Shown here: positions 44,725 to 54,896 of the stretch, one piece after another
Numbering within the stretch: the first letter of the stretch is position 1
Layout of the letters: each line of letters starts with the position of its first letter
Source of the DNA: Chlorops oryzae
Taxonomy: Eukaryota > Arthropoda > Insecta > Diptera > Chloropidae
Assembly (NCBI GenBank): GCA_020466095.1
Contig: CM035808.1
Span: forward strand, 19,698,272 to 19,762,271
Reading direction: 5' to 3'
Length of the DNA stretch: 64,000 nucleotides
Notes under the pieces: model-generated
Database searches by the model: none
What the model saw: only the letters and a program-made list of their open reading frames with translations
Told to the model about the DNA's origin: nothing
Translations under genes and position numbers: made by a program

Positions 44725-46762
44725 TGTTATGGTACTGGAAAAAACTTGGGATCGGAAAATGTTAGCCTATCTTGGCGCTCCTCTCAACTGCCGCGTGTGC
44801 ATTAATAATTCCGGCTGCTTCAGTCAGCATGGGGTTCAAATTATCGACAACGAGAGCGCGCTACGATATTATTCTAATTCCAGTACACATATCCAAAAAA
44901 CTTTGCACACGATTTGCTTAAACCATATTCACAAAAGAATAAAGACGAAAGCCGGCAAACCCATTAAAGCCACCTTCTTTTAAATGAGTGCAACTCATTT
45001 TATGCGCACTACTATACCCGCTTCCACCAAATGACTCATAAGCTGTTGAAGAGTCCCAATAACAACACACTACGTTCTTTTAGATTTCAGACACAAGTAT
45101 ATTCATTTAAGAATTCATATTAATTACAAAAATCAACAGAAAAGACCGTATTGCCATTCTAGCAATAAAAAAAGTTTGAAATTAAATTTCTATCTAAATT
45201 CAATTCATTGAGTAAATAAAATACAAAATTTAACATTATTTACGAAAAGTAGGAAAAGAAACTCCGAAGAAAAATAATGAGAGCGAGAGAGCCGAAAAAT
45301 TGAAGCTAAATTAAACTGCAGCACCAATCAAAAATTCAAAGTATGCGAAATAGGCAGTAACAATTGAGATCAATGCTTATGCTTTATCTCTGCGTTCCCC
45401 TTATTATTTTCCTTCTCTAATCTTCTTCGCCTGCTAAGTGTTCGTTTGCTTTTTTTTTTTTTTCTTCTCTAAACTAAGGGCCTCATTATCTACATTTAAC
45501 TGGCTATTGTACACTAAGGGCCATATTGAATTTGAATGCTGTTGAAAGTAAAATTAAGGGCCGTATTATATTTTGCCTACATAAGAATTTATGTTAAGGG
45601 CCTCATAGTTCTTTAAAATTTTTCTTAGTTTTTTTCTAGTTTTATTTTTCGACTTGAAATGGCTACGTACCGCTTTGTATAAAATAAAAAAATTAAGTTT
45701 TTCTTTCACTTACATATTGACAGCTTACGCAGGTTACCTGGTTACATCATTGGATAATCTCCTTACGGCATAGATCTCGCGAAGGCCTTCGTAGACAGAT
45801 GCAGCAAGATGAACAAACCGTTTATAAGGTTAAAAAAAAATAATTTTCTGGTGGAAAAGAGAAACTTTTAAGCCATATGCAAAGCAAATAGAAATTTCAA
45901 GTCAAAAGATTACTTAACGATACATTGAGGTTTTTTTTTCTTCTTGTTTTTTTCTTTTTAGAGAAATATAACTGAGGATTCAGAGTCGAATCATGTTGTA
46001 GGTCATCTGGAGGTTGTTGAACAAGGTCACATCAAGGTTGCTCGAAGGAGAGAGCTTCTCTCCGCTTTCAAAATGGAGTGTGCCACGCCCTCGTGCCGAG
46101 CGCAAATTCTTCGTAGCACACCAAATTTCCTTTGATCAGACTTTAAAGATTTCAGAGATTATGCCTTCCAATGAACTTGATGAAAATCTTCTCTGATAGA
46201 AAGCTTGACTTGGAATCAGGGCTAACTTTTCACTAGCTGGAATTGCAATTCCAGACAACTGGAAAAAGGGAGATCCTCCGCAAAGAGATCCAAAAAAATT
46301 TACGCGTTTGCGTTATTTAAACTTTTATATTTTAATTTCGATTCGCGTGCGCTTTAAAAAAAGGAGTCACAGCACCGTTCACTTGAAGACTTTTGTTCTT
46401 TTTTTTTTTCTTAATTATTTTCAAGTTTAGTCTTAGTAGACTTAACGATTATAAGTTTCACTAGCGACTGTGATTTGATTGCACTATTGTACTAAGCATG
46501 TGGCTACTTAAATTTTGTTACAATAACAAGGTCATTAAAGGACGTAATACTGGTTTGAGAGCCCTGCATAGGTTCTTATTACGTTAGCGAAGCAAATTTA
46601 AGAAAGACATACTATGTTGGTTTTTTTTCTTATGTTAATAACAGAGCAGCTCCTAATGGCTTGTATGAAGACAACATTAGTGCGGGGCTGATAAAAAGAG
46701 TAGTAAAAAAAAGTATATGAGCGAATGAAGTATGATCATGATATTTAATTTACCCCAGTACA
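44725..46762 (-). repeat. 3' LTR of the retrotransposon
   Basis: On + it runs from TGTTATGG to CCAGTACA. By eye it differs from the other LTR at about three substitutions (near 45429, 46457 and 46621) and a few homopolymer indels. Four short TAAGGGCC motifs occur at about 45475-45605. Antisense frames of 84 and 60 codons in the LTR occur identically in both copies and are not called as genes. Confidence 0.95.
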
Positions 46763-46800
46763 GCACAAATTCTTCGGCGCGGTCGAAGAATTTGAAAAAG
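46763..46800 (-). other. hairpin at the 3' LTR boundary, no clear polypurine tract
   Basis: CAAATTCTTC (46766-46775) and GAAGAATTTG (46785-46794) form a perfect 10-bp stem around a 9-nt GC-rich loop, beginning three bases from the LTR. The sense strand here is not purine-rich, unlike the usual plus-strand primer site. Confidence 0.6.
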
Positions 46801-46838
46801 GGGTGGGACTAACTATCAATGATTAAAGAGTTCATCTC

Positions 46839-49800
46839 TCAACTTGTACTGCCTTTTATATCTTTTAAATGATAGAATTCCCTTTTCTTTGACTCTGCAT
46901 CCTCTAGTTCATACATAGAGTTTCCTTTAATGCCAACGACTACTGCTTTAACGAATTTAGGAGCCAATTTAGCGTTAAACTTTTTACTAGCATCACTCTG
47001 TGCAAAGTTTCTTCGAAAGACTTTGTCACCTATTGAAAATTTCCTATCCGAACTCCGAAGGTTGTACCGTTTTGCAGCCGCTGCAAACGCGTCGTTTATA
47101 TTTCTGCTTATATTGCTGCGTATAATTGCTAGGCGATCTTGCTTCTCAACAATAAAATCGTCTAAAGAACTTAGTGCATGCAATAGTTTATATTCTTTCG
47201 CATGTGAAACCATTTGTTGGCCGAATAGTGCAAAATATGGAGTGAACCCTATTGACTGATGGTATGCGCTTCTTAAAGCTTCACCAATTTCTGGAAGAAA
47301 TTTATCCCACTGTGTCTGATCTTCAGCTAAATATGCCCTTACTGCTTGTAATATTGAGCGGTTTACACGTTCACTAGCGTTCGCTTGTGGACTGTAAATG
47401 GCAGTAAAAATATGCCGCACTCCTCTTTCTTCGAGAAAATTCTTAAGTTTAGTTGACTTGAATTGTTTTCCATTGTCACTCACTATTGACTCAGGAGTTC
47501 CAAAGATGCTAAAGACGTTTTCTCTCAGAAAGCTTATAACGACATCGGAATCAAATCTTCGCACCAGCTTGAGAAGTGGAAATTTAGTGAATGAATCGAG
47601 CACGATAAAAATTCCAATATTGCCCTGTTTTGAGCGGGGGTATGGTCCTAAAAAGTCCATATATAATTTTTGAAAAGGTCGATCGGCTACTTGAAAAGAT
47701 TTCATTGGAGACCGCAAGGTTTGATTGGATGCCTTAGTTTCATGACACACATCGCATTTTGTTATAAAGTCCCTGACCTGTGATGCCATTTGGGGCCAAT
47801 AAAAATTCTGCCGAAGCCTTTGCAGTGTCTTTCCTATGCCCCCATGAGATTTATTAGGCTGTGTATGTGCTTTTCTAATCACGTCTTGGCTTAAAGCTAA
47901 CGGAATCCAAAGCTTCCACGAAAAATCTTCCTGTGTACTATCGCCTTTAGAAAAATCAGTTCGTTTGTAAACTAAATCGTCAACGACCTGCAAATCTGGC
48001 AACTTGTTTGAGTTTTCTTTCACATATTCAATAAGCTTTTGGTATTCGGGTGATTTAAATTCAACGGACTGCAAATCGACAAGGGGCTCTGTTACAATTG
48101 AAGCGAGCTCGTCAAAGTTTTGTCTAGATAAACTATCAGGTACTACATTTTCAGCTCCTCTTCGATGCTCAATTGTGAATTTATATCCTTGTAATTTAAG
48201 TGACCATCGAGCTAATCGGCCGGATAAATCTTTTTGGCGCATCAGCCATTTTAAGCTGGCGTGGTCTGTTACGATTTTAAATTCTTGTCCCTCAACATAA
48301 GGTCTGAACTTTTTTAAGCTTAGAACGGCGGCGAGACATTCAAGCTCTGTTACATTATAATTGCTTTGTGCTTTATTTAACTTCTGCGAAAAGTAAGCGA
48401 TCGGAACTTCAATACCATCTGCATTTTCTTGGGCGAGCACAGCACCTACTCCAAGTTTGCTCGCATCGCACTGAATTATAAATTGCTTTTTATAATCGGG
48501 ATTTGCAAGGACTGGGGCACTAGAGAGAATCTTTTTGAGCTTTTCAAAAGCTACTTGGGCTTCTTCATTCCAAGAAAAGTTTTTTGCTTTCTTTAACAAA
48601 TTTGTTAAAGGTGAAGTTACCGCAGAGAAATTTTGAACAAAGCGGCGATACCAGCCCGCCATTCCTAAAAAGCGGCGAAGCTGTTTGACCGATTTAGGTG
48701 CCGGGAAATCTGTTACAGATGAAATTTTTTCCGGATCGGTTCTCAGAGTGCCATTGCCTACGATATAGCCTAGATATTTTACCTCCTTTATACAAAATTT
48801 GCTTTTTTCTACGTTGATTGTAAGACCAGCGTTCCGTAGTCGATGAGCGATTTCGGTTAGGACAGTCACATGTCGATTGAATTCCTCGGAAATTATTAGT
48901 AAGTCGTCCAAATAAACGAAAACCTCTTCTCTTAAGTTTGCGGGAACAATTTTATCCATTAAGCGGCAAAGTGCTTGGGGCGCGTTGCACAACCCGAATG
49001 GCATAACGCGATAGCGGTATAAAGGGCGGTTTGGAACCGTGAAACATGTGTAATCTCTAGAATCTTCGGCTAAAGGTATCTGCCAAAAAGCTTTACGTAA
49101 GTCAAGAGACGAAATGAACGAAGCTTTAGGAAGCCTACTTAGTATTCCCTCGATATGAGGTAGAGGATATGCATCCTTAATTGTCATGCGGTTCACTACT
49201 CGTGAATCTAAACATAAACGAACTTTATTCGGCTTGGACACTAATACGCATGGACTAGACCAAGGGCTATTTGGTGCTTCTTCGATAACATTCATACTAA
49301 GCATTTCGTCAATTTCTTTATGAACCAACTTCTCTATTGCTGGAGATATAGGGAAGTATCTTTGTTTGACAGGGCGAGAATTAGGCTCTAATTCAATTTT
49401 ATGTTCTATTAATGTTGTCTTTCCTAACCCTTCATTCTCATAAGAAGGAAATAAACCTCTTACATACGCTAGTCGTTTTTCCTGTTGTTCGCTCAAGATG
49501 TGTTGATTTGTGCGATTTTCATTTTGAGTGTTAATTTCTGAAACGACTGGAAGTAAATTAAATTTCCTCCAAAAATCTATGCCCAATATAATATTTTGGC
49601 TAAGTGTTGGTACAATATAAAAATTTATGGTCTCTATTTTATTTCGAAATTCAACGGGTATACTAATGCATCCATAAACTATTTGATGTTTTCCATCAGC
49701 TGTTTGTATTGCGGTTTTACGTTTTTTAAAATTTCCCTCCGCACACATTTTCTCAGCTTGAGCACCTCCAAAACATGAAACTTGTGCTCCGCTATCTAAT

Positions 49801-50171
49801 AAACCTAATATATTTTCGTTATTTATACGTATGTCTGCGTAAGGCCTGAGATCCATTGGTTTAAATTCTATTGAACAAATGGTTTTGAGCAATTCTCTAC
49901 GGACAGACTTAACATTTTTCCAAAATTTTCGTATACGAGCTGCTGATCGTTTAATCTTGTAATTTCTTTTCTTATTTAATTCGTCAAACAGTTCGCTTCT
50001 ACGTTTTAAATAATTTTCTAGTCGCTTATGGTAAGGAACTATTGTATGTAATTTTAAACTATCATCAAAACTTAATCTTTTATTTTCTTGAGGATTTAGA
50101 ATTTTTACATTTTGTCTTTGCGAAGATTCGATTTCGGACCCTCGCTCATTTTCCCGTTTCCCGCCTGGCAT
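46839..50171 (-). CDS. retrotransposon Pol polyprotein (protease-RT-RNase H-integrase)
   Basis: 1110 residues, uninterrupted. The aspartic protease motif LLDSGA is at about 124-129. Reverse transcriptase follows at about 255-430 with SSLDLRKAF (Asp357) and the YLDD active site at 420-423. RNase H lies at about 563-680 with catalytic Asp569, Glu609 and Asp636 (TDHASL). Integrase has an HHCC zinc module (His769, His776, Cys806, Cys809) and the DDE triad Asp839, Asp899, Glu934 with the 35-residue spacing of retroviral-type integrases, then a GPY/F-like C-terminal module without a chromodomain. It copies the element's RNA and inserts the DNA. The frame is -1 relative to gag and overlaps its end; the ATG given is the first Met of the open frame, but expression is probably by frameshift at 50156-50162. 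Confidence 0.96.
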   Translation of the reverse strand: MPGGKRENERGSEIESSQRQNVKILNPQENKRLSFDDSLKLHTIVPYHKRLENYLKRRSELFDELNKKRNYKIKRSAARIRKFWKNVKSVRRELLKTICSIEFKPMDLRPYADIRINNENILGLLDSGAQVSCFGGAQAEKMCAEGNFKKRKTAIQTADGKHQIVYGCISIPVEFRNKIETINFYIVPTLSQNIILGIDFWRKFNLLPVVSEINTQNENRTNQHILSEQQEKRLAYVRGLFPSYENEGLGKTTLIEHKIELEPNSRPVKQRYFPISPAIEKLVHKEIDEMLSMNVIEEAPNSPWSSPCVLVSKPNKVRLCLDSRVVNRMTIKDAYPLPHIEGILSRLPKASFISSLDLRKAFWQIPLAEDSRDYTCFTVPNRPLYRYRVMPFGLCNAPQALCRLMDKIVPANLREEVFVYLDDLLIISEEFNRHVTVLTEIAHRLRNAGLTINVEKSKFCIKEVKYLGYIVGNGTLRTDPEKISSVTDFPAPKSVKQLRRFLGMAGWYRRFVQNFSAVTSPLTNLLKKAKNFSWNEEAQVAFEKLKKILSSAPVLANPDYKKQFIIQCDASKLGVGAVLAQENADGIEVPIAYFSQKLNKAQSNYNVTELECLAAVLSLKKFRPYVEGQEFKIVTDHASLKWLMRQKDLSGRLARWSLKLQGYKFTIEHRRGAENVVPDSLSRQNFDELASIVTEPLVDLQSVEFKSPEYQKLIEYVKENSNKLPDLQVVDDLVYKRTDFSKGDSTQEDFSWKLWIPLALSQDVIRKAHTQPNKSHGGIGKTLQRLRQNFYWPQMASQVRDFITKCDVCHETKASNQTLRSPMKSFQVADRPFQKLYMDFLGPYPRSKQGNIGIFIVLDSFTKFPLLKLVRRFDSDVVISFLRENVFSIFGTPESIVSDNGKQFKSTKLKNFLEERGVRHIFTAIYSPQANASERVNRSILQAVRAYLAEDQTQWDKFLPEIGEALRSAYHQSIGFTPYFALFGQQMVSHAKEYKLLHALSSLDDFIVEKQDRLAIIRSNISRNINDAFAAAAKRYNLRSSDRKFSIGDKVFRRNFAQSDASKKFNAKLAPKFVKAVVVGIKGNSMYELEDAESKKREFYHLKDIKGSTS

Positions 50172-51649
50172 TTAGGACAGTTTGGTTTGTATACATTTGT
50201 AGCTCCACAACCGTAGCAAAAAATCGTTCTAGCTGCTATACAGTCATGGTATCGATGACCTTCTTGTTGGCAATTCCAACAAACTAATGAGCTAGGCTTA
50301 TTTTGTACCAATGCTGCTACTTCTTCACAAGGAGAGTCTAAATCAGGAAGGCTTTCGCTATCGAGTTCGTTAACCTGCCTGCGATTGGCTATAATTGGCC
50401 GAATATTATTTTGTTGCATGTGGGTGTGGCTTGATTTAGAAATTTCGCTCAGAAGATTTTCGCCTTTCAAGCACAGCCTGCGCAACTCTGCTACCGAACG
50501 AATTTGTACATAGAGCAACTGTTGCCTTACACGTGGCCTCAATCCGCGTTGGAGGATTTCAACCAGCTCCGTTTCTGGCATTGGGTTTGACAAACTCTCG
50601 GATATTTTTAATATCGCGTTTTTAAAATCTTCGAATGGTTCCGTATGCCCTTGTTTGCGGTTACGCATTGCCTCTTTAACATCTGTGTCAGAGCGATGCT
50701 CTTCGAAGTTTAGGCGTAATGCTTCGCACAACGATGGCCACGTTATTCTATTTACAGATCTTCTATAGCGCCAGTACCAATCTTTCGCTTCGTGAACAAA
50801 TAAACTTTGAAGGTGTTCACACAATAAATTATAATTTCCTCCTAGCGTATCTGTAACTTGACACTCTATCCTATAAATGAAGCTTTCTACTGAGAGTTTT
50901 GGAGTACCGTCAAACTTTATATCCCAATTCGAAATTAACTGAGCTATTTTCCCTGTTTGGGTTAGTGAGCTTGCATTTGAAGATCTACCATGATCGGTTC
51001 TGTGTGCAGCCGGACTACGCCTATCTGCAGCTGGTGGCATATCTTGTGGCCAATCATAAGCTGAAGCGTTCGTCATATTCAAATTAAGCCTTGGCTGCTC
51101 TACAGCGATCGTATTTTCTGCGCTAGTGGTATTGAGACGATTTATAAGTGCACCTAAAGTACGCTCAAGACAACTTTCCACTATTTGGGGTACCCTAATT
51201 TCTAAACTATCTACTAAATTTGCCTGTCTTGCAGTTATAATAGCACTTACGATATTCCTCACCCTAGTCTCTTCAATGTGGGGTGCGGTTCCGATATTGT
51301 TGTTAGGATTTGGTGGACTTGTCCCACTATTCAAAAGATTAATATCACGAGCTGCCTGTGAAGTAGAAGGCCTTTCAGAATTCGATGATTGCATTGCGGT
51401 GCGTGATCTAGTCTGAATTCCACTTACATTTATTAAAGGGTTTACAACAAAGTCTCTACTGTCGCATGCAGTTCTACATTCAGGACAAGAAGGAGTATTC
51501 GCTAGCCATGTTAATAAACAAGTACGATGAAAGTGATGCTGACACGATGTATCGCAAATATCTTCGCCGATAGAAAGATTTTGTTGGCAAATTGTACAAA
51601 GTACCGAACTTTGTGTTCTTAGATTTTCATCACTATAACGGACTGACAT
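50105..51649 (-). CDS. retrotransposon Gag with N-terminal RING-H2 finger
   Basis: 514 residues. Residues 18-58 fit a RING-H2 finger exactly: Cys18, Cys21, Cys36, His38, His41, Cys44, Cys55, Cys58, with the conserved Trp48 and CPEC end, typical of E3 ubiquitin ligases. A Ser/Thr/Asn-rich linker follows. A capsid-like retrotransposon Gag domain spans about 235-400 (contains FIYRIECQV and a WPSLCEALRLNF-type helix). A CCHC knuckle lies at about 457-470 (CWNCQQEGHRYHDC), then a second, altered Cys-rich knuckle at about 478-491 lacking the His. Gag packages the genomic RNA; the RING suggests ubiquitin-linked activity, which is inference. The start is the first Met, about 680 bp inside the 5' LTR. 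Confidence 0.92.
   Translation of the reverse strand: MSVRYSDENLRTQSSVLCTICQQNLSIGEDICDTSCQHHFHRTCLLTWLANTPSCPECRTACDSRDFVVNPLINVSGIQTRSRTAMQSSNSERPSTSQAARDINLLNSGTSPPNPNNNIGTAPHIEETRVRNIVSAIITARQANLVDSLEIRVPQIVESCLERTLGALINRLNTTSAENTIAVEQPRLNLNMTNASAYDWPQDMPPAADRRSPAAHRTDHGRSSNASSLTQTGKIAQLISNWDIKFDGTPKLSVESFIYRIECQVTDTLGGNYNLLCEHLQSLFVHEAKDWYWRYRRSVNRITWPSLCEALRLNFEEHRSDTDVKEAMRNRKQGHTEPFEDFKNAILKISESLSNPMPETELVEILQRGLRPRVRQQLLYVQIRSVAELRRLCLKGENLLSEISKSSHTHMQQNNIRPIIANRRQVNELDSESLPDLDSPCEEVAALVQNKPSSLVCWNCQQEGHRYHDCIAARTIFCYGCGATNVYKPNCPKCQAGNGKMSEGPKSNLRKDKM
50156..50162 (-). promoter_or_regulatory. -1 ribosomal frameshift heptamer GGGAAAC
   Basis: Read on the minus strand, G GGA AAC is set exactly in the gag frame (the GGA codon starts at 50161) and matches the X XXY YYZ slippery pattern. 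A -1 slip enters the pol frame, which is open here. It lies about 50 bp before the gag stop. A strong downstream stem or pseudoknot was not established by eye. Confidence 0.75.
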
Positions 51650-52316
51650 TGTTGTTTTGACTTTATAATTTCTCCAAGCAAGTTAATTTGCTTTGTTTTT
51701 GCGATCGAAAATAAAATAAACCAAAAACACTTTTCAAATTCAAGACCATATAAGGCTTTCTTATTATTTCACGTATCGATATATATATATATTTATTTAA
51801 ATATGTTCTTACTCTCTAAAAGAAATCGTAGAGTGTTGTTATTATTAAATTATTTAAAAGAAGGTTTCTTGTTTTGGCTTTGTAAGATTTAACTTCGTAT
51901 TCACAAACAAGCTGTAAACGGCCCTACGTCAGCTATGACTGAACATTAAGAGTTTCCAAATATTACAACTCATTTGACCGAAGCAAATATGTAATTATAG
52001 AAAGAGAAGAATTCAATTTGTGAAAGTTTACATAATTGGTTTAATAGACTAGCTTTAAGTTGAATCAATTAATATTCCGAAAAATGTTCTTCCACAAGAT
52101 AAAAAAGAAAATAGGAAAGCGTTTGAAAAAGAATATCTATGTTTCCACAACCAGGTCTGACACTAAGCATATAGCTCCATATATCAGCTATTCCACAGTT
52201 ATTTTCGCACCGATAATCTCTTTCTTATTAAAGAAAAGGATCAACCGTCTTTTGGTATCGAACCCGAAGATGTTAATATTCAAAGAGCACGTTAAAAAAT
52301 TTTTCTCGGCTCCATT
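51650..52316 (-). other. untranslated leader of the retrotransposon
   Basis: About 670 bp between the primer-binding site and gag. The AT-rich part includes an ATATATATAT run near 51780-51790. A + strand frame crossing from here into the LTR is fortuitous. Confidence 0.7.
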
Positions 52317-52327
52317 GTTGGGCGCCA
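52317..52327 (-). other. primer-binding site, tRNA-Lys type
   Basis: On the sense (minus) strand TGGCGCCCAAC begins four bases inside the 5' LTR. It is complementary to the 3' end of the tRNA-Lys class that primes several retroviruses and the Osvaldo/Ulysses retrotransposons. The match extends for about 11 bases. Confidence 0.8.
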
Positions 52328-52331
52328 TTTT

Positions 52332-54368
52332 TGTTATGGTACTGGAAAAAACTTGGGATCGGAAAATGTTAGCCTATCTTGGCGCTCCTCTCAACTGCCG
52401 CGTGTGCATTAATAATTCCGGCTGCTTCAGTCAGCATGGGGTTCAAATTATCGACAACGAGAGCGCGCTACGATATTATTCTAATTCCAGTACACATATC
52501 CAAAAAACTTTGCACACGATTTGCTTAAACCATATTCACAAAAGAATAAAGACGAAAGCCGGCAAACCCATTAAAGCCACCTTCTTTTAAATGAGTGCAA
52601 CTCATTTTATGCGCACTACTATACCCGCTTCCACCAAATGACTCATAAGCTGTTGAAGAGTCCCAATAACAACACACTACGTTCTTTTAGATTTCAGACA
52701 CAAGTATATTCATTTAAGAATTCATATTAATTACAAAAATCAACAGAAAAGACCGTATTGCCATTCTAGCAATAAAAAAAGTTTGAAATTAAATTTCTAT
52801 CTAAATTCAATTCATTGAGTAAATAAAATACAAAATTTAACATTATTTACGAAAAGTAGGAAAAGAAACTCCGAAGAAAAATAATGAGAGCGAGAGAGCC
52901 GAAAAATTGAAGCTAAATTAAACTGCAGCACCAATCAAAAATTCAAAGTATGCGAAATAGGCAGTAACAATTGAGATCAATGCTTATGCTTTATCTCTGC
53001 GTTCCCCTTATTATTTTCCTTCTCTAATCTTCTTCTCCTGCTAAGTGTTCGTTTGCTTTTTTTTTTTTTCTTCTCTAAACTAAGGGCCTCATTATCTACA
53101 TTTAACTGGCTATTGTACACTAAGGGCCATATTGAATTTGAATGCTGTTGAAAGTAAAATTAAGGGCCGTATTATATTTTGCCTACATAAGAATTTATGT
53201 TAAGGGCCTCATAGTTCTTTAAAATTTTTCTTAGTTTTTTTTCTAGTTTTATTTTTCGACTTGAAATGGCTACGTACCGCTTTGTATAAAATAAAAAAAT
53301 TAAGTTTTTCTTTCACTTACATATTGACAGCTTACGCAGGTTACCTGGTTACATCATTGGATAATCTCCTTACGGCATAGATCTCGCGAAGGCCTTCGTA
53401 GACAGATGCAGCAAGATGAACAAACCGTTTATAAGGTTAAAAAAAAATAATTTTCTGGTGGAAAAGAGAAACTTTTAAGCCATATGCAAAGCAAATAGAA
53501 ATTTCAAGTCAAAAGATTACTTAACGATACATTGAGGTTTTTTTTTCTTCTTGTTTTTTTCTTTTTAGAGAAATATAACTGAGGATTCAGAGTCGAATCA
53601 TGTTGTAGGTCATCTGGAGGTTGTTGAACAAGGTCACATCAAGGTTGCTCGAAGGAGAGAGCTTCTCTCCGCTTTCAAAATGGAGTGTGCCACGCCCTCG
53701 TGCCGAGCGCAAATTCTTCGTAGCACACCAAATTTCCTTTGATCAGACTTTAAAGATTTCAGAGATTATGCCTTCCAATGAACTTGATGAAAATCTTCTC
53801 TGATAGAAAGCTTGACTTGGAATCAGGGCTAACTTTTCACTAGCTGGAATTGCAATTCCAGACAACTGGAAAAAGGGAGATCCTCCGCAAAGAGATCCAA
53901 AAAATTTACGCGTTTGCGTTATTTAAACTTTTATATTTTAATTTCGATTCGCGTGCGCTTTAAAAAAAGGAGTCACAGCACCGTTCACTTGAAGACTTTT
54001 GTTCTTTTTTTTTTTCTTAATTATTTTCAAGTTTAGTCTTAGTAGACTTAACGATTATAAGTTTCACTAGCGACTCTGATTTGATTGCACTATTGTACTA
54101 AGCATGTGGCTACTTAAATTTTGTTACAATAACAAGGTCATTAAAGGACGTAATACTGGTTTGAGAGCCCTGCATAGGTTCTTATTACGTTAGCGAAGCA
54201 AATTTAAGAAAGACATACTATGTTGGGTTTTTTTCTTATGTTAATAACAGAGCAGCTCCTAATGGCTTGTATGAAGACAACATTAGTGCGGGGCTGATAA
54301 AAAGAGTAGTAAAAAAAAGTATATGAGCGAATGAAGTATGATCATGATATTTAATTTACCCCAGTACA
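52332..54368 (-). repeat. 5' LTR of the retrotransposon
   Basis: 2037 bp, almost identical to 44725-46762, including the four TAAGGGCC motifs. It would hold the promoter reading leftward into gag. I could not place a TATA box or initiator with confidence. Confidence 0.95.
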
Positions 54369-54510
54369 CAGCTCAGGGGTGAAAATTTGTGTCGTTTTTT
54401 CAGTTTCTGTTTTTATTTGTTTTTCCATTATCCGTGGTATCACAACGGGCCCATGTGAGGTCTAAATGTGTCACCATTAATGGTGGCAGCCAGGCTAACC
54501 TAACCTTATT
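54369..54510 (+). mobile_element. 3' portion of the SINE split by the retrotransposon
   Basis: Resumes with the duplicated CAGC and CTCAGGGGTG, then a T-rich TTGTGTCGTTTTTTC middle, CCGTGGTATCACAACGGGCC, GGTGGCAGCCAGGCTAACC and the tail TAACCTAACC-like end. The order and content match copy 1 at 8256-8462 in reverse. Confidence 0.78.
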
Positions 54511-54896
54511 ATGGAAAAAATTTTAACACTTTCGTAAAACAGGATCGATAAAGTGGTGATCGTTTCAAAAAGGTGGGCCTGTGTTTTAGAAGGTTTGAAG
54601 TTGTTTAAGAACATTGAAACATTACTCAAACCCATGGCAGTTACTTCACTTAAGAACTGAATGTGTTGCACGGACCTTAATCGTAGCTTTTCCTTCAGAG
54701 GTTCTCAAAAAATCGCTTTTGTTGTCTGCTCTAGAGGAAAATGCTCATGAAAAATTTTTCCTAGACATTTAAAGGGACTGTGGGCTATAGAAAACTTCAA
54801 AAAATCCTTGAAAATGGGAGAAATAAAATCATACCAAATTAATCAAGCTTGGAATTTAGCTGAGGGTAAGGAGAAAAGCCTAAAATCACAGGAGTG
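54511..54896. other. no supportable feature
   Basis: AT-rich sequence between the SINE remnant and a small hAT MITE. Confidence 0.4.

Larger units (their letters stand above)
44725..54368 (-). mobile_element. complete Ty3/gypsy LTR retrotransposon (9.6 kb)
   Basis: Two near-identical 2.04-kb LTRs flank a 5.57-kb interior with gag and pol on the minus strand. The target CAGC is duplicated (44721-44724 and 54369-54372). The LTR ends are TG...CA. The order Gag, protease, RT, RNase H, integrase is that of Ty3/gypsy; no env frame exists, as only about 75 bp separate pol from the 3' LTR. The very long LTRs and tRNA-Lys primer site recall the Osvaldo/Ulysses group of flies, a tentative placement. 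All key catalytic residues are intact and the LTRs barely differ, so the insertion looks young and possibly competent. It lies antisense to the host gene. Confidence 0.95.

Noticed and set aside
44729..44983. 84-codon frame in the LTR
   Set aside because: Antisense to the element, without a recognisable domain; duplicated only because LTRs are duplicated.
46930..48300. Several + frames of 90-110 codons
   Set aside because: Antisense shadows of the pol gene.
52060..52590. 176-codon + frame
   Set aside because: Runs from the retrotransposon leader across the primer site into the LTR on the antisense strand; its last part is the same LTR sequence found at 44729-44983.
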